Below the pieces are notes generated by a model. That model did no database searches. It was not told where the DNA came from and worked only from the letters and a program-made list of their open reading frames with translations. From CALMKX01 sp036274895 (GTDB lineage Bacteria > Acidobacteriota > Thermoanaerobaculia > Multivoradales > SZUA-115), in the NCBI GenBank assembly GCA_036274895.1, contig DASUEU010000069.1, positions 192,644 through 256,643 on the forward strand: a stretch of DNA of 64,000 nt. The letters are read 5' to 3'. The first letter of the stretch is position 1, and every line of letters starts with the position of its first letter. The translations under genes and the position numbers were made by a program. Positions 43,057 to 51,923 of this stretch are shown piece by piece.

Positions 43057-46000
43057 ATGAAAGCCCGTCGCCTCGCCTCGGTCTGCCTCGCCTTCGTCAT
43101 CCTCTCGATCGCCTCGCCCCTCTTCGCCGCCAAGCCCAAGGAGCCGCCGGCGCCGGCGACCGTCAAGGTCGACGAGGCCTTGCTCGGCTCCCTCGAATGG
43201 CGGGAGGTCGGGCCCTACCGAGGCGGACGGGTGGCGGCGGTGGCCGGGCTGCCGGACGACCCCGACACCTACTACTTCGGCGGCACCGGCGGCGGGGTGT
43301 GGAAGACGGTCAACGGCGGGCGCACCTGGACGAACGTCTCGGACGGCTTCTTCGGCGGCTCGATCGGCGCCGTGGCGGTCTCCGAATGGGACCCCAACGT
43401 GATCTACGTCGGCGGTGGGGAAGCCACCCTGCGCGGCAACGTCTCCCACGGTGACGGCATGTGGAAGTCGGTCGACGCGGGCAAGACCTGGAAGCACGTC
43501 GGCCTGCCGGACTCGCGCCACGTCTTCCGCATCCGCATCCACCCCAAGAACCCGGACCTGGTCTGGGTCGCCGCCTTCGGCCACGCCTACGGCCCCAACG
43601 AGGAGCGCGGCGTCTACCGCTCGAAGGACGGCGGCCTCACCTGGCAGCGCGTCCTCTACGTCAACCCGGACGCCGGGGCCTGCGACCTGATCCTCGATCC
43701 GACCAACCCGCGCACCCTCTACGCCGCCTTCTGGCGCGCCCGCCGCCTGCCCTGGACCTTCGAGAGCGGGGGCGAGGGCTCCGGCCTGTGGAAGTCCATT
43801 GACGGCGGCGACACCTGGCAGGAGCTGACCGGCAACCCCGGCCTGCCCAAGGGCACGCTCGGCAAGATCGGCATCACCGTCTCGCCGTCGAATCCCGACA
43901 ATCTCTACGCCATCGTCGAGGCCGAGGAAGGGGGCGTGTTCCGTTCCAAGGACGCCGGCAAGACCTGGGAGCGCACCAACGAGAGCCGCGAGCTGCGCCA
44001 GCGGGCCTGGTACTACACCCGCATCTACGCCGATCCCGAGGACCAGGAAGCGGTCTACGTGCTCAACGTGCGCTTCCACGTCTCGCGCGACGGCGGGCGC
44101 AGCTTCAAGGCGATCCGCGTGCCTCACGGCGACAACCACGACCTGTGGATCGCCCCCGACGACCCTCTGCGCATGATCCAGTCCAATGACGGTGGCGCCA
44201 ACGTCAGCCGCGACGGCGGCAAGACCTGGACGCCGCAGGACAACCAACCCACGGCCCAGATGTATCGGGTTTCCACTGACAACGACTTCCCCTACCGCCT
44301 GCTCGGCGGCCAGCAGGACAACTCGGCCCTGCGCATCCGTACCCGCTCGGTGGTGTCCTGGCGGGGCATCGGGCCGGGAGACTGGGAGGTGACAGCCGGC
44401 GGCGAGAGCGGCCACGTGGTGGCCAAGCCGGACGATCCCAGCGTGGTCGTCGGCGGCAGCTACGGCGGCTACCTGGTGCTGCTCGATCACGACACGGCCC
44501 AGGAACGCCGGATCAACCCCTGGCCGGACGATCCCATGGGCCACGGCGCCGCGGATTTGAAGGTCCGCTTCCAGTGGAACTTCCCGGTGGCCTTTTCGCC
44601 CCACGATCCGAACCTGCTCTACGCCGGCGCCAACGTGCTCTTCGCCAGCCGGGACTTGGGCGCCAGCTGGGAGGTGATCTCCCCCGACCTGACCCGCAAC
44701 GACAAGTCGAAGATGGAGCCCTCGGGCGGACCGATCACCAAGGACAACACCAGCGTCGAGTACTACGGCACCATCTTCGCCATCGCCGAGTCGCCGCTCG
44801 CCAAGGGCGTGCTCTGGGCCGGCTCGGACGACGGCCTGGTGCATGTGTCCAAGGACGGCGGCACCACCTGGGCCAACGTCACGCCCAAGGGCCTGCCCGA
44901 GTGGGCGCAGGTCAACAGCATCGAAGCCCATCCCTTCGAGGCCGGGGGCCTCTACGTCGCCGCGACCCGCTACAAGCTCGACGACTTCACCCCCTACCTC
45001 TTCCGCACGGCGGACTACGGCGCCACCTGGACGCGCATCGACAGCGGCATCGATCGCTCGCATTTCACCCGCGTGGTGCGTGCGGATCCCGGCCGGCGCG
45101 GTCTGCTCTATGCCGGCACCGAGCGGGGAATCCACGTCTCCTTCGATGACGGCGCGAGCTGGCAGTCCCTCCAACGCAACCTGCCGATCGTGCCGGTGAC
45201 CGACCTGGCGGTAAAGAACGGCGACCTGATCGCGGCCACCCAGGGGCGCAGCTACTGGATTCTCGACGACCTCTCTCCCTTGCACCAGGTCGCGCCGGCA
45301 CTGGCGGCCGAGGAGGCCCACCTGTTCACCCCGCGGACCTCGCTGCGTTTTGCCGGCGGCGCGCGGGAGCAGGCGCCGGGGCTGGGCAAGAACCCCGCCA
45401 ACGGCGTCACCTTCCACTACTACCTCAAGGAGGCGCCCGCCAAGGAGACCGAGGTCGAGCTCGAGATCCTGGGCGAGGACGGGGCCGTGATCCGCACCTA
45501 CACCCGCAAGCCCGAGCAGGGTGAGGGGGAGAAGGACGAGGACGAGGAGGAACGGCAGGGCGAGGATCTGCGCCAGGTACCGGCGGCCAAGGGCATGAAC
45601 CGCTTCGTCTGGAACCTCTTCCTGGAGCCCATCGAGGAGCTGCCCGGGGCGATCCTGTGGGGAGGCGGGGGGGGCGTGGTCGCCAAGCCGGGCCGTTACC
45701 AGGGCCGCCTCACCGTCGGCTCCTGGACGGCCACCGCAGCCTTCGACTTGGTGCCGGATCCGCGTTCGACCGCCACGCCGGCCGACTACCAGGCGCAGTT
45801 CGCCCTGGGGTCCGAGATTCGCGACAAGGTCTCCGAGATCCACCGCCAGCTCAAAAAGGTGCGCGACGTGCGCCGCCAGCTCGGCGACCTGAAGAAGCGC
45901 TGGAAGGACGAGGAGGCGGCCAAGGCACTGCTCGAGGAGGCCAAGGGCATCGAGGAGAGGATGAAGGCGGCGGAAGAGGCTCTGATGCAGACCAAGAGCA

Positions 46001-46239
46001 AGAGCCCTCAGGACCCGCTCAACTTCCCGATCCGCGTCAACGACAAGCTCGCCGGGCTGCTCGATGCCGTCACCGCCGGCGACGCGGCCCCCACTCGGCA
46101 GATGGTCGCCGTGCGCGACGAGCTCTTCGCCGTCGCCGACGCCGAGCTGGCCAAGCTCGAGGCGATCTGGGAGGGGGACCTGCCGGCCTTCGACAAGAAG
46201 GTGCGGGAGGCGGGGCTGGCGCTGATCGGGGTGGAATAG
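43057..46239 (+). CDS. Secreted BNR/VPS10-like beta-propeller protein
   Basis: A 1060-residue protein. ATG 43057 is preferred: it has a GGAGG upstream and opens a clear signal peptide (MKARRLASVCLAFVILSIAS, cleavage near Ala22). About ten BNR-type blades follow with recurring Asp-Gly-Gly-x-T-W motifs (NGGRTWTNV, DAGKTWKHV, DGGKTWTPQ, DYGATWTRI), the pattern of sialidase/VPS10 propellers. A C-terminal helical region with a charged coiled-coil segment (about 940-1000) ends the protein. Such proteins are common secreted or cell-surface proteins in Acidobacteriota. The exact ligand is unknown. A GC-rich hairpin immediately after the stop may end transcription. Confidence 0.85.
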   Translation: MKARRLASVCLAFVILSIASPLFAAKPKEPPAPATVKVDEALLGSLEWREVGPYRGGRVAAVAGLPDDPDTYYFGGTGGGVWKTVNGGRTWTNVSDGFFGGSIGAVAVSEWDPNVIYVGGGEATLRGNVSHGDGMWKSVDAGKTWKHVGLPDSRHVFRIRIHPKNPDLVWVAAFGHAYGPNEERGVYRSKDGGLTWQRVLYVNPDAGACDLILDPTNPRTLYAAFWRARRLPWTFESGGEGSGLWKSIDGGDTWQELTGNPGLPKGTLGKIGITVSPSNPDNLYAIVEAEEGGVFRSKDAGKTWERTNESRELRQRAWYYTRIYADPEDQEAVYVLNVRFHVSRDGGRSFKAIRVPHGDNHDLWIAPDDPLRMIQSNDGGANVSRDGGKTWTPQDNQPTAQMYRVSTDNDFPYRLLGGQQDNSALRIRTRSVVSWRGIGPGDWEVTAGGESGHVVAKPDDPSVVVGGSYGGYLVLLDHDTAQERRINPWPDDPMGHGAADLKVRFQWNFPVAFSPHDPNLLYAGANVLFASRDLGASWEVISPDLTRNDKSKMEPSGGPITKDNTSVEYYGTIFAIAESPLAKGVLWAGSDDGLVHVSKDGGTTWANVTPKGLPEWAQVNSIEAHPFEAGGLYVAATRYKLDDFTPYLFRTADYGATWTRIDSGIDRSHFTRVVRADPGRRGLLYAGTERGIHVSFDDGASWQSLQRNLPIVPVTDLAVKNGDLIAATQGRSYWILDDLSPLHQVAPALAAEEAHLFTPRTSLRFAGGAREQAPGLGKNPANGVTFHYYLKEAPAKETEVELEILGEDGAVIRTYTRKPEQGEGEKDEDEEERQGEDLRQVPAAKGMNRFVWNLFLEPIEELPGAILWGGGGGVVAKPGRYQGRLTVGSWTATAAFDLVPDPRSTATPADYQAQFALGSEIRDKVSEIHRQLKKVRDVRRQLGDLKKRWKDEEAAKALLEEAKGIEERMKAAEEALMQTKSKSPQDPLNFPIRVNDKLAGLLDAVTAGDAAPTRQMVAVRDELFAVADAELAKLEAIWEGDLPAFDKKVREAGLALIGVE

Positions 46240-46242
46240 GGT

Positions 46243-46264
46243 GCCGGGGGATGAACCCCCCGGC
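46243..46264 (+). terminator. Hairpin after the BNR-propeller gene
   Basis: GCCGGGGG (46243-46250) and CCCCCGGC (46257-46264) form an eight-base perfect stem with a six-base loop, three bases after the stop codon. There is no T-run, so intrinsic termination is uncertain; it may protect the mRNA 3' end. Confidence 0.45.
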
Positions 46265-46274
46265 TAGGTTGGAC

Positions 46275-46291
46275 CCGTCGCTGCGCGACGG
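46275..46291 (+). other. Second GC-rich hairpin
   Basis: CCGTCGC (46275-46281) and GCGACGG (46285-46291) pair with a three-base loop. It follows the previous hairpin by 10 bp in the gap before the Cys-rich gene and may act with it. A TATCAT at about 46344-46349 could be a -10 element for the next gene, without a good -35. Confidence 0.35.
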
Positions 46292-46364
46292 CCCCAGCCC
46301 TTGACTTCGATTCTGTTCAGGTTCACCATCCTGGTAGACGTATCATTACACTGGAGAACTTGCA

Positions 46365-46844
46365 ATGATGAAGAAAACCGCACTTCTCTTTGTTGTGGTT
46401 GCCCTGCTTTCCCTCTCCGTCTCGGCCGAGCCGACCTGCCAGGGTAGCGACGATCTCGCCTGGCTCTTCGAGCCGGGAGCTGCGGGGACTCAGAGCCTCG
46501 AGGCCGCTGCCCCGACCGCCCTGGCCACCAAGGCGATCTGCCAGGCATCGTGCCCTGGCGGCAGTTCCGTCAGCTGCTCCTACACCCCGCCCTCGACCTG
46601 CTCGGCGGTGGACAGCAACTGCTCCCTGGGGGTGGTGGGGTACGTGCAGTGCGGCGGCAACTCGCCGATCTATTGCTCGGGGGCCTGTGCATGCACCGAG
46701 GGCACCTTCATGTGGGAGATCATCGGCTGTTGTGAGGACGGCAGCGGCCGGGTGCTCAAGGATCGCTACAAGTGCATCGGTGGTGAGTGGGAGTACCAGT
46801 ACACGAGCTGCGGCTTGCCCGCGACCTGTCCGCGGTTCCCGTAG
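46365..46844 (+). CDS. Secreted Cys-rich small protein
   Basis: A 159-residue protein with a classical signal peptide (MMKKTALLFVVVALLSLSVS; cleavage near Ala21) and TGGAGA as ribosome-binding site. The mature part has about 15 cysteines, including CSYTPPSTC, CSGACAC and IIGCCEDG, suggesting a disulfide-stabilised exported domain. I recognise no family. It is a single-gene unit, with a large palindrome downstream between convergent genes. Confidence 0.8.
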   Translation: MMKKTALLFVVVALLSLSVSAEPTCQGSDDLAWLFEPGAAGTQSLEAAAPTALATKAICQASCPGGSSVSCSYTPPSTCSAVDSNCSLGVVGYVQCGGNSPIYCSGACACTEGTFMWEIIGCCEDGSGRVLKDRYKCIGGEWEYQYTSCGLPATCPRFP

Positions 46845-46853
46845 GCTCAACGG

Positions 46854-46990
46854 CCCTCACCCCAACCCCTCTCCCGGCCCGCCCACACCGCCCTCCGGGA
46901 GAGGGGCTCCGGAAGGGATCTCCTCCGGCCTCCCCCTCTCCCTGAAGGTTGGAGTGGGCGGGCCGGGAGAGGGGGAACGAGGGGGTGAGG
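46854..46990. repeat. Long imperfect intergenic palindrome
   Basis: The left arm (from 46854, CCCTCACCCCAACCCCTCTC...) and right arm (from 46954, GTGGGCGGGCCGGGAGAGGG... to GAGGGGGTGAGG) are imperfect reverse complements over about 35 bases. A shorter nested hairpin lies between them. The element fills the 149-bp gap between the convergent Cys-rich and DUF2330 genes. Similar C/G-rich palindromes are dispersed in several environmental bacterial genomes, and it may act as a bidirectional terminator. Confidence 0.6.
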
Positions 46991-46993
46991 TTC

Positions 46994-48313
46994 TCACTCC
47001 CAGATCCGCCGCCACCAGGGCTGCTCTTCGGTGGGCGCCTCGAGCTTCATGCGCTTCCTGATGTCGTTGATGTCCCAGCCAGTCAGGTGAGCGAGGGTCT
47101 GGGCTTCCTTCTCGAAGCGGGCGGGGAGGCCCTGGCGGTACTCGTCGGCTTCCCGGCAGCGCTCGTCGCCTTTCCACGGGTGGCGTAGCACGTAGCGGCC
47201 CTGGAAGTTGCTGCGGTCGCCGGTCTGCTGGAACACCAAATCCTCGGGGAAGTGCTCGTTGTCGTAGCGCAGGTGGAGTCGGGTGACGAAGACGTTCTTC
47301 GATGGGCCCTCGGCCATCATCGGGTTGACCCAGAACACCCCCAGCTCATTGAGCTCCCGGTCGCTCAGCGGATCGGCGGCGCAGGGGTCGCACCAGGCCA
47401 TGTCCCAGGCGTACTCGAGGAACACCGCCTTGCCGTCCTCGCGCCTCACCTGGCGGCGGAACATGTCGCGGTAGAAGTTGCCGAAGTCATCCTTGACGAA
47501 CACTGGTAGCTCGTCCCCCGAGGGCAGGCGCACGGTGCGATAGTTGGTGGTCTCCACCCGGCCCTGGCGGGTCAGGGCATAGACGAAGAGCTCCTGGGGG
47601 CCGTTCGCGTTGACCATGCCGAGGCGGATCGGCAGCATGAACTTCGGGGTCTCGTAGGCCACCTGGAGGGGGCGCAGATAGGTGAAGCCGAGCTTCGACT
47701 GCTCCGCGAGGTTCACCCGCGCGACGAAGAACTTCATCCCCTGCTTCAGGTAGCTGCCGAGCACCGGCCCGGCCCCGGAGGGCAGCTGGTAGCCGTTCTC
47801 GGTCAACCAGGTCACCAGCCCCCCGCTTTGCTGGGCGGAGAGGATCAGGATGTCGTACTCGCCCACGGTGTACTGGGCCTCGATGGTCACTCCCAGGGCC
47901 CGGGCGCGATCCGCCCGGCTCTCCTCCTTGGGCGCCGCCACGGACATCGGTGGTATGGCTCCCTGCGCGCGGTAAAAGCGCCGGCAGGGGTTCTCGTCGA
48001 AGTACTCGACCAGCCGCGGTGCGGTGTAGGCGTCGAGGTGGTCGATCAGGGCCTTGTCCGCGACGTGGATCTGCTCGCGGGTGATGAAGGTCGGCACCGG
48101 CACCACCAGGGCGAACTCTCGGACGTCCCCCTTGAAGTCGCTGGCCATGGACAGCACCGTGCGGTCGCCGTCGCGCACCAGCACCACCTGGGAAGCCTGG
48201 TTGAACAGCTTGGTGTCGGCGCGGGCGACGTAGAAGCCGCAGAAGGCCCCCGCGGGCGAGACCGCGGCGAGGGCGAGCGAGCCGGCGGCGAAGAGGGTGA
48301 GGCGGCGGGTCAT
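46994..48313 (-). CDS. DUF2330-family exported protein
   Basis: A 439-residue protein with a signal peptide (MTRRLTLFAAGSLALAAVSP, cleavage near AGA-FCG) and an AAGGAG ribosome-binding site. The mature protein begins FCGFYVARAD and has VVPVPTFITREQIHVAD and YTVGEYDILILSAQQSGGLV, the usual pattern of DUF2330. DUF2330 proteins are exported and of unknown function. It starts 4 bp inside the next gene's stop (ATGA) and forms a leftward pair with the RnfD-like gene. Confidence 0.85.
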   Translation of the reverse strand: MTRRLTLFAAGSLALAAVSPAGAFCGFYVARADTKLFNQASQVVLVRDGDRTVLSMASDFKGDVREFALVVPVPTFITREQIHVADKALIDHLDAYTAPRLVEYFDENPCRRFYRAQGAIPPMSVAAPKEESRADRARALGVTIEAQYTVGEYDILILSAQQSGGLVTWLTENGYQLPSGAGPVLGSYLKQGMKFFVARVNLAEQSKLGFTYLRPLQVAYETPKFMLPIRLGMVNANGPQELFVYALTRQGRVETTNYRTVRLPSGDELPVFVKDDFGNFYRDMFRRQVRREDGKAVFLEYAWDMAWCDPCAADPLSDRELNELGVFWVNPMMAEGPSKNVFVTRLHLRYDNEHFPEDLVFQQTGDRSNFQGRYVLRHPWKGDERCREADEYRQGLPARFEKEAQTLAHLTGWDINDIRKRMKLEAPTEEQPWWRRIWE

Positions 48314-49152
48314 GCAAAGCTCCTTTCGGGCAGCGGGCCCGGGCGGGGGTGCTCCCAGGCGTAGCGAGGGCCGGGCAGCAGGCGGTCGAGCAAGGGAGTG
48401 GCCAGGCTGGCGGCAACCAGGGAGAGGATCAGGCCGTTGGGGCGGAACAGCTCGAACTGCACCAGCACCGTGCCGAAGGCCACGGCGAGCGCGAAGAGCA
48501 GGCGGCCGGCACGGGAGCTGGGGGTGGTCTTGGGGTCCGAGATCATGAAGAAGGTGAACAGCAGCAGGGCGCCGCTCTGCAGCTGGTGGAGGGGGATGGT
48601 GAGGGGGTCGCCGAGCCAGACGGCGCGGCCGAAGAGCAAGCCGGAGTAGGCGGCGAGGAAGGTCAGGGACACGTCCGCCCGGGCCGCCCGCTGGACCACC
48701 AGCAGCCCCAGGCAGACCACCAGGAAGCCGAGGAAGGCCGTAGCCCCCCACTGCCCGGCCGAGACCCAGACGGCGTCGGTGGTGAGCACCAACGCGGCGA
48801 GGGCGAAGTTGGCGGGGTTGAACACGTGCTTGCCGCCGAGGCGGATCAGGAACTTCGAGGCGATGGCGAGCAAGGCGCCCAGGGCGGCCAGGGCGAGGTG
48901 GTCGGTGCGCAGGAGCAGGCACAGGGAGAGTCCCGTGATGGCCGCGCTTTTGAGCTCGATCTTGCGGCCCGCGAGCCGATCGCCTAGGGCCTGGGTGCCA
49001 AGCGCGGTGACCACCGTGACTAAGGCCTGGGGCCCGCCGAGGTCGAAGTCGAGGCCGAGCAGGCCCCAGCCGAGCAGGCTCGAGAGGGCACCGATCTGGA
49101 ACCAGCGCGGGTCGAGGGGGCGGCGAGCGGTCTGGGCAGGCGATTCGGTCAT
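48310..49152 (-). CDS. RnfD/NqrB-like membrane protein
   Basis: A 280-residue polytopic membrane protein with about eight to nine hydrophobic segments, among them LSSLLGWGLLGLDFDLGG, KSAAITGLSLCLLLRTD and LLLFTFFMISDPKTTP. The motif KHVFNPANFALAAL and the SDPKT segment are typical of RnfD/NqrB/UPF-type proteins of ion-pumping electron-transfer complexes. No other rnf or nqr subunit gene is adjacent, so it is a stand-alone homologue, perhaps with another role. ATG 49152 is chosen over earlier in-frame starts, which lack membrane character. Confidence 0.75.
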   Translation of the reverse strand: MTESPAQTARRPLDPRWFQIGALSSLLGWGLLGLDFDLGGPQALVTVVTALGTQALGDRLAGRKIELKSAAITGLSLCLLLRTDHLALAALGALLAIASKFLIRLGGKHVFNPANFALAALVLTTDAVWVSAGQWGATAFLGFLVVCLGLLVVQRAARADVSLTFLAAYSGLLFGRAVWLGDPLTIPLHQLQSGALLLFTFFMISDPKTTPSSRAGRLLFALAVAFGTVLVQFELFRPNGLILSLVAASLATPLLDRLLPGPRYAWEHPRPGPLPERSFA

Positions 49153-49218
49153 GGCCAACAGATTGGACACCGGCTCATGGGATAACGATACGCTGTCGGC
49201 ACCGAGAGGGGGATCGCC

Positions 49219-50652
49219 GTGAAGGATGAGAATGCCGAGCGGGAGACGGCCCTTTCCCGTCGCGAGGTGCTGGCCGGTCTGGCCGCGGGAGCCGCGCTGG
49301 CGGGCTGCGGCGTCCGGGGGCCGCGCTCCAAGTCCCGGCCGAGCGTCCTCTTCATCTCGATCGACGATCTCAACGACTGGGTCGGTGTGCTCGGCGGCCA
49401 CCCGGCGGCCGTGACCCCGAACCTCGACCGTCTCGCCGCCGGCGGCCGGCTCTTCACCCGCGCCTACTGCTCGGGGCCCAACTGCAACGCCTCGCGCTCC
49501 TCGCTGCTGACCGGCCTGTCACCGGCCACCCTCGGCTGCTACCACAACCGCACCGACTTCCGCCGCGGCCGGAGCGGGCTGGTGACCCTGCCCCAGCACT
49601 TCGCGGCCGGGGGCTGGCGCACCGTGGGGGCGGGCAAGGTCTTCCACCCCCGTTTCAACGACGAAGGCTCCTGGCAGCGCTACCACCCCGTTCCCCCCGA
49701 GACCAAGCCCCAGCACCGTCCTCTCGAGCGGCTCTCGGGCCGCCGAGATCTGGAGGAGGGGCCGGACCTCGAGCGGCTTTTCGACTTCGGCCCCACCGAG
49801 GTTCCCCTCGAGAGCATGGCCGACACGCAGCTGGTCGAGCTGGCCCGCGCCGAGCTGGCGGACCCCGACTCCCGGCCCCTTTTCCTGGGTGTCGGCTTCA
49901 CCAAGCCCCACCTGCCTTGGTACCTGCCGCGGGCCTTCTTCGACCGCGTCGCCGAGGCCGTCGCCGAGCCGCCCGAGACGCGGCCGGACGACCTCACCGA
50001 CGTCGGCCCCCTGGCCCGGGCCTACGTCGAGAGCCAGCGAGTCTCCCCCGACCTCGATCGGCCCGAGGTCGCCCGCCGGGCCGTGCGGGCTTATCTCGCG
50101 GCGATCCGCTTCGTCGACGAGCGGATCGGGCACCTGCTCGAGGCCTGGCAGGCCAGCCGCCACGCCGAAGGGGGGATCGTGGTGCTGTGGAGCGACCACG
50201 GCTTCCACCTGGGGGAGAAAGGCCACTGGCGCAAGGACGTGGTGTGGGAGGAGGCGACCCGCGTACCCCTGATCGTCACCGCCCCGGACCTGCCCCAGCC
50301 CGGCGTCGCCAGCCCGCGGGCGGTGTCCCTGCTCGACCTCTATCCGACGCTGATCGAGCTGGCCGGCCTGGCGCCGCGACCCGGCCTCGAAGGGCTGAGC
50401 CTCGGCCCCCAGCTCACCGACCCCAATGCGGGCAGGGAGCGTCCGGCGGTCACCAGCTGGCGGCCGGGCTCCGCCGCCGTGAGGAGCGACCGCTACCGCC
50501 TGATCCGCTACGCCGACGGCTTCGAGGAGCTCTACGACCACGACGGTGATCCGCGAGAGTGGCTCAACCTCGCCAGGGAACCGTCCCTGGCGGAGGTCAA
50601 GCGGGACCTGGCCCGCTGGCTGCCGGCGGATGGGGGGCAGACGGATTCGTAG
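49219..50652 (+). CDS. Sulfatase (iduronate-2-sulfatase-like), TAT lipoprotein
   Basis: A 477-residue S1-family sulfatase from a GTG start. The N-terminus has SRREVLAG (twin-arginine) and LAGC30 (lipobox), so it is probably a TAT-exported lipoprotein. Metal ligands appear as SIDDLND (D49/D50) and WSDHGFHLGEKGHW. The catalytic segment CNASRSSLLTG has Cys89, to be converted to formylglycine; the usual proline is replaced by alanine, as in iduronate-2-sulfatase-type enzymes. It hydrolyses sulfate esters of sugars or other substrates, identity unknown. Its end overlaps the convergent site-2 protease gene by 56 bp. Confidence 0.9.
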   Translation: MKDENAERETALSRREVLAGLAAGAALAGCGVRGPRSKSRPSVLFISIDDLNDWVGVLGGHPAAVTPNLDRLAAGGRLFTRAYCSGPNCNASRSSLLTGLSPATLGCYHNRTDFRRGRSGLVTLPQHFAAGGWRTVGAGKVFHPRFNDEGSWQRYHPVPPETKPQHRPLERLSGRRDLEEGPDLERLFDFGPTEVPLESMADTQLVELARAELADPDSRPLFLGVGFTKPHLPWYLPRAFFDRVAEAVAEPPETRPDDLTDVGPLARAYVESQRVSPDLDRPEVARRAVRAYLAAIRFVDERIGHLLEAWQASRHAEGGIVVLWSDHGFHLGEKGHWRKDVVWEEATRVPLIVTAPDLPQPGVASPRAVSLLDLYPTLIELAGLAPRPGLEGLSLGPQLTDPNAGRERPAVTSWRPGSAAVRSDRYRLIRYADGFEELYDHDGDPREWLNLAREPSLAEVKRDLARWLPADGGQTDS

Positions 50653-51757
50653 GGGGGGATGGTCGCAGCAGATCCGCCGGCGTCAGCAGCCCCACCAGGG
50701 TTTCTCCTTCCACCACCAGCAGCCCGGGCAGGCCGTTGCGGGTCATCTTGGCCAGGGCCTCCTCGGCCTGCTCGTCCGGCCCGATGGAGCTCTCCGGGCT
50801 GATCCGGTCCGTGATCGTCCCCACGCTCTGGCGGTCCCACTCCTCCCGCGGCACGGCCAGTAGCCGGTAGCGGGTGACCAGGCCCAGGGCTCTGGTGCCG
50901 TCGACCACCGGCAGGACCGACGCGGCCGAGTGAGCGAAGTGCTCTTGGGCCAGCTGGGCGAGCGAGATCGCCCGCGAGACGGTGGTCGGCTCAGGGCGCA
51001 GGAAGTGGCGCACCGGCAGACCCTTGAGCGAGCGCTTGAACACCACGCTCTGGTAGGAAATCCGCGAGGTGAAGCGGATGAACAGGCCGAGGGCGAAGCA
51101 CAGCAGTCCGATGCCGAAGAGCCCGAGGAGCAGGAAGAGACCGCCGACGAGCAGCATCAGGACGCCCAGACCCGCACCCAGGCTGGAGACGGAGCGGGTC
51201 GCGGCGGCGAAGTCCTTGCGCAGGCCCCAGAGCAGGGCACGCAGGACCCGGCCACCGTCGAGGGGGAAGGCCGGCAGGAGATTGAAGCAGGCGATCAGGC
51301 CGTTCAAGGCGGCGAGGTAGCCGCTCGCCAGCTGGACGGTGGGGTAGGCCTCCGCCGCGCTGCAAGAGAGGAAGACCAGCCCGCAGGCCCCGGCCAACCA
51401 GCCGCTGGCGAAGGGTCCGGCCAGCGCGGTGAGCAGCTCGGCCTCGGGGGTCGGCGCGTCCTCGGCGCCGTCGGTGACGCCGCCGAACAGGAAGAGGGTC
51501 ACGCCGCTGGGCGCGAAGCGGTAGTACCGGGCCACGCCGAGGTGAGCCAGCTCGTGGAGCAGGAGAGAGCAGAGAACGCCCGCGGTCATGGCCAGGGCGA
51601 GCAGCCAGTGAACCGCCTCCGGCTGGTCCGGGAGGCTGCGGGGCATCACCTGGGTGGCGAAGGAGAGGGTCAGCAGGAGGGCGAGGAAGATCCAGCTGAA
51701 GTCCAGGTAGATCGGCACACCGCCCAGGCGCAGGATCTCGAAGCGGCGTCCGAACAT
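50597..51757 (-). CDS. Site-2 protease (M50) with CBS domains
   Basis: A 386-residue membrane protein. The catalytic HELAH (His68/Glu69/His72) and the distal FNLLPAFPLDGGR (Asp167) are the classic M50 rhomboid-independent metalloprotease motifs. Several membrane segments span about 15-230. The C-terminal 140 residues contain two CBS motifs (SVLPVVDGTRALGLVTR and GLPGLLVVEGETLVGLLTP). Such proteases cleave transmembrane substrates such as anti-sigma factors; the CBS pair likely senses adenosine nucleotides. No anti-sigma factor is nearby. Confidence 0.9.
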   Translation of the reverse strand: MFGRRFEILRLGGVPIYLDFSWIFLALLLTLSFATQVMPRSLPDQPEAVHWLLALAMTAGVLCSLLLHELAHLGVARYYRFAPSGVTLFLFGGVTDGAEDAPTPEAELLTALAGPFASGWLAGACGLVFLSCSAAEAYPTVQLASGYLAALNGLIACFNLLPAFPLDGGRVLRALLWGLRKDFAAATRSVSSLGAGLGVLMLLVGGLFLLLGLFGIGLLCFALGLFIRFTSRISYQSVVFKRSLKGLPVRHFLRPEPTTVSRAISLAQLAQEHFAHSAASVLPVVDGTRALGLVTRYRLLAVPREEWDRQSVGTITDRISPESSIGPDEQAEEALAKMTRNGLPGLLVVEGETLVGLLTPADLLRPSPPTNPSAPHPPAASGPGPA

Positions 51758-51923
51758 CGGGGGGATTGTATCGCGGGGGCGGAGCTGTGGCCGGCCAGCA
51801 CCGTGTTGGGGGCCGCTGGCAGAGCGCTATGTAAGCGAAGAGAGCCGGAATCGGCGCGCTCACCCTCGAGCGTGCCATCCTGTCGTGGTGGCTCCGCTAT
51901 CATCGGACTCAGGTTCGAGTCTC

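Noticed and set aside
43018..45843. A 941-codon open frame on the minus strand
   Set aside because: It lies opposite the BNR-propeller gene, which has a signal peptide and clear repeats.
46857..47177. A 106-codon minus-strand frame through the palindrome
   Set aside because: It consists of Pro/Gly/Arg low-complexity sequence from the repeat and the end of the DUF2330 gene.
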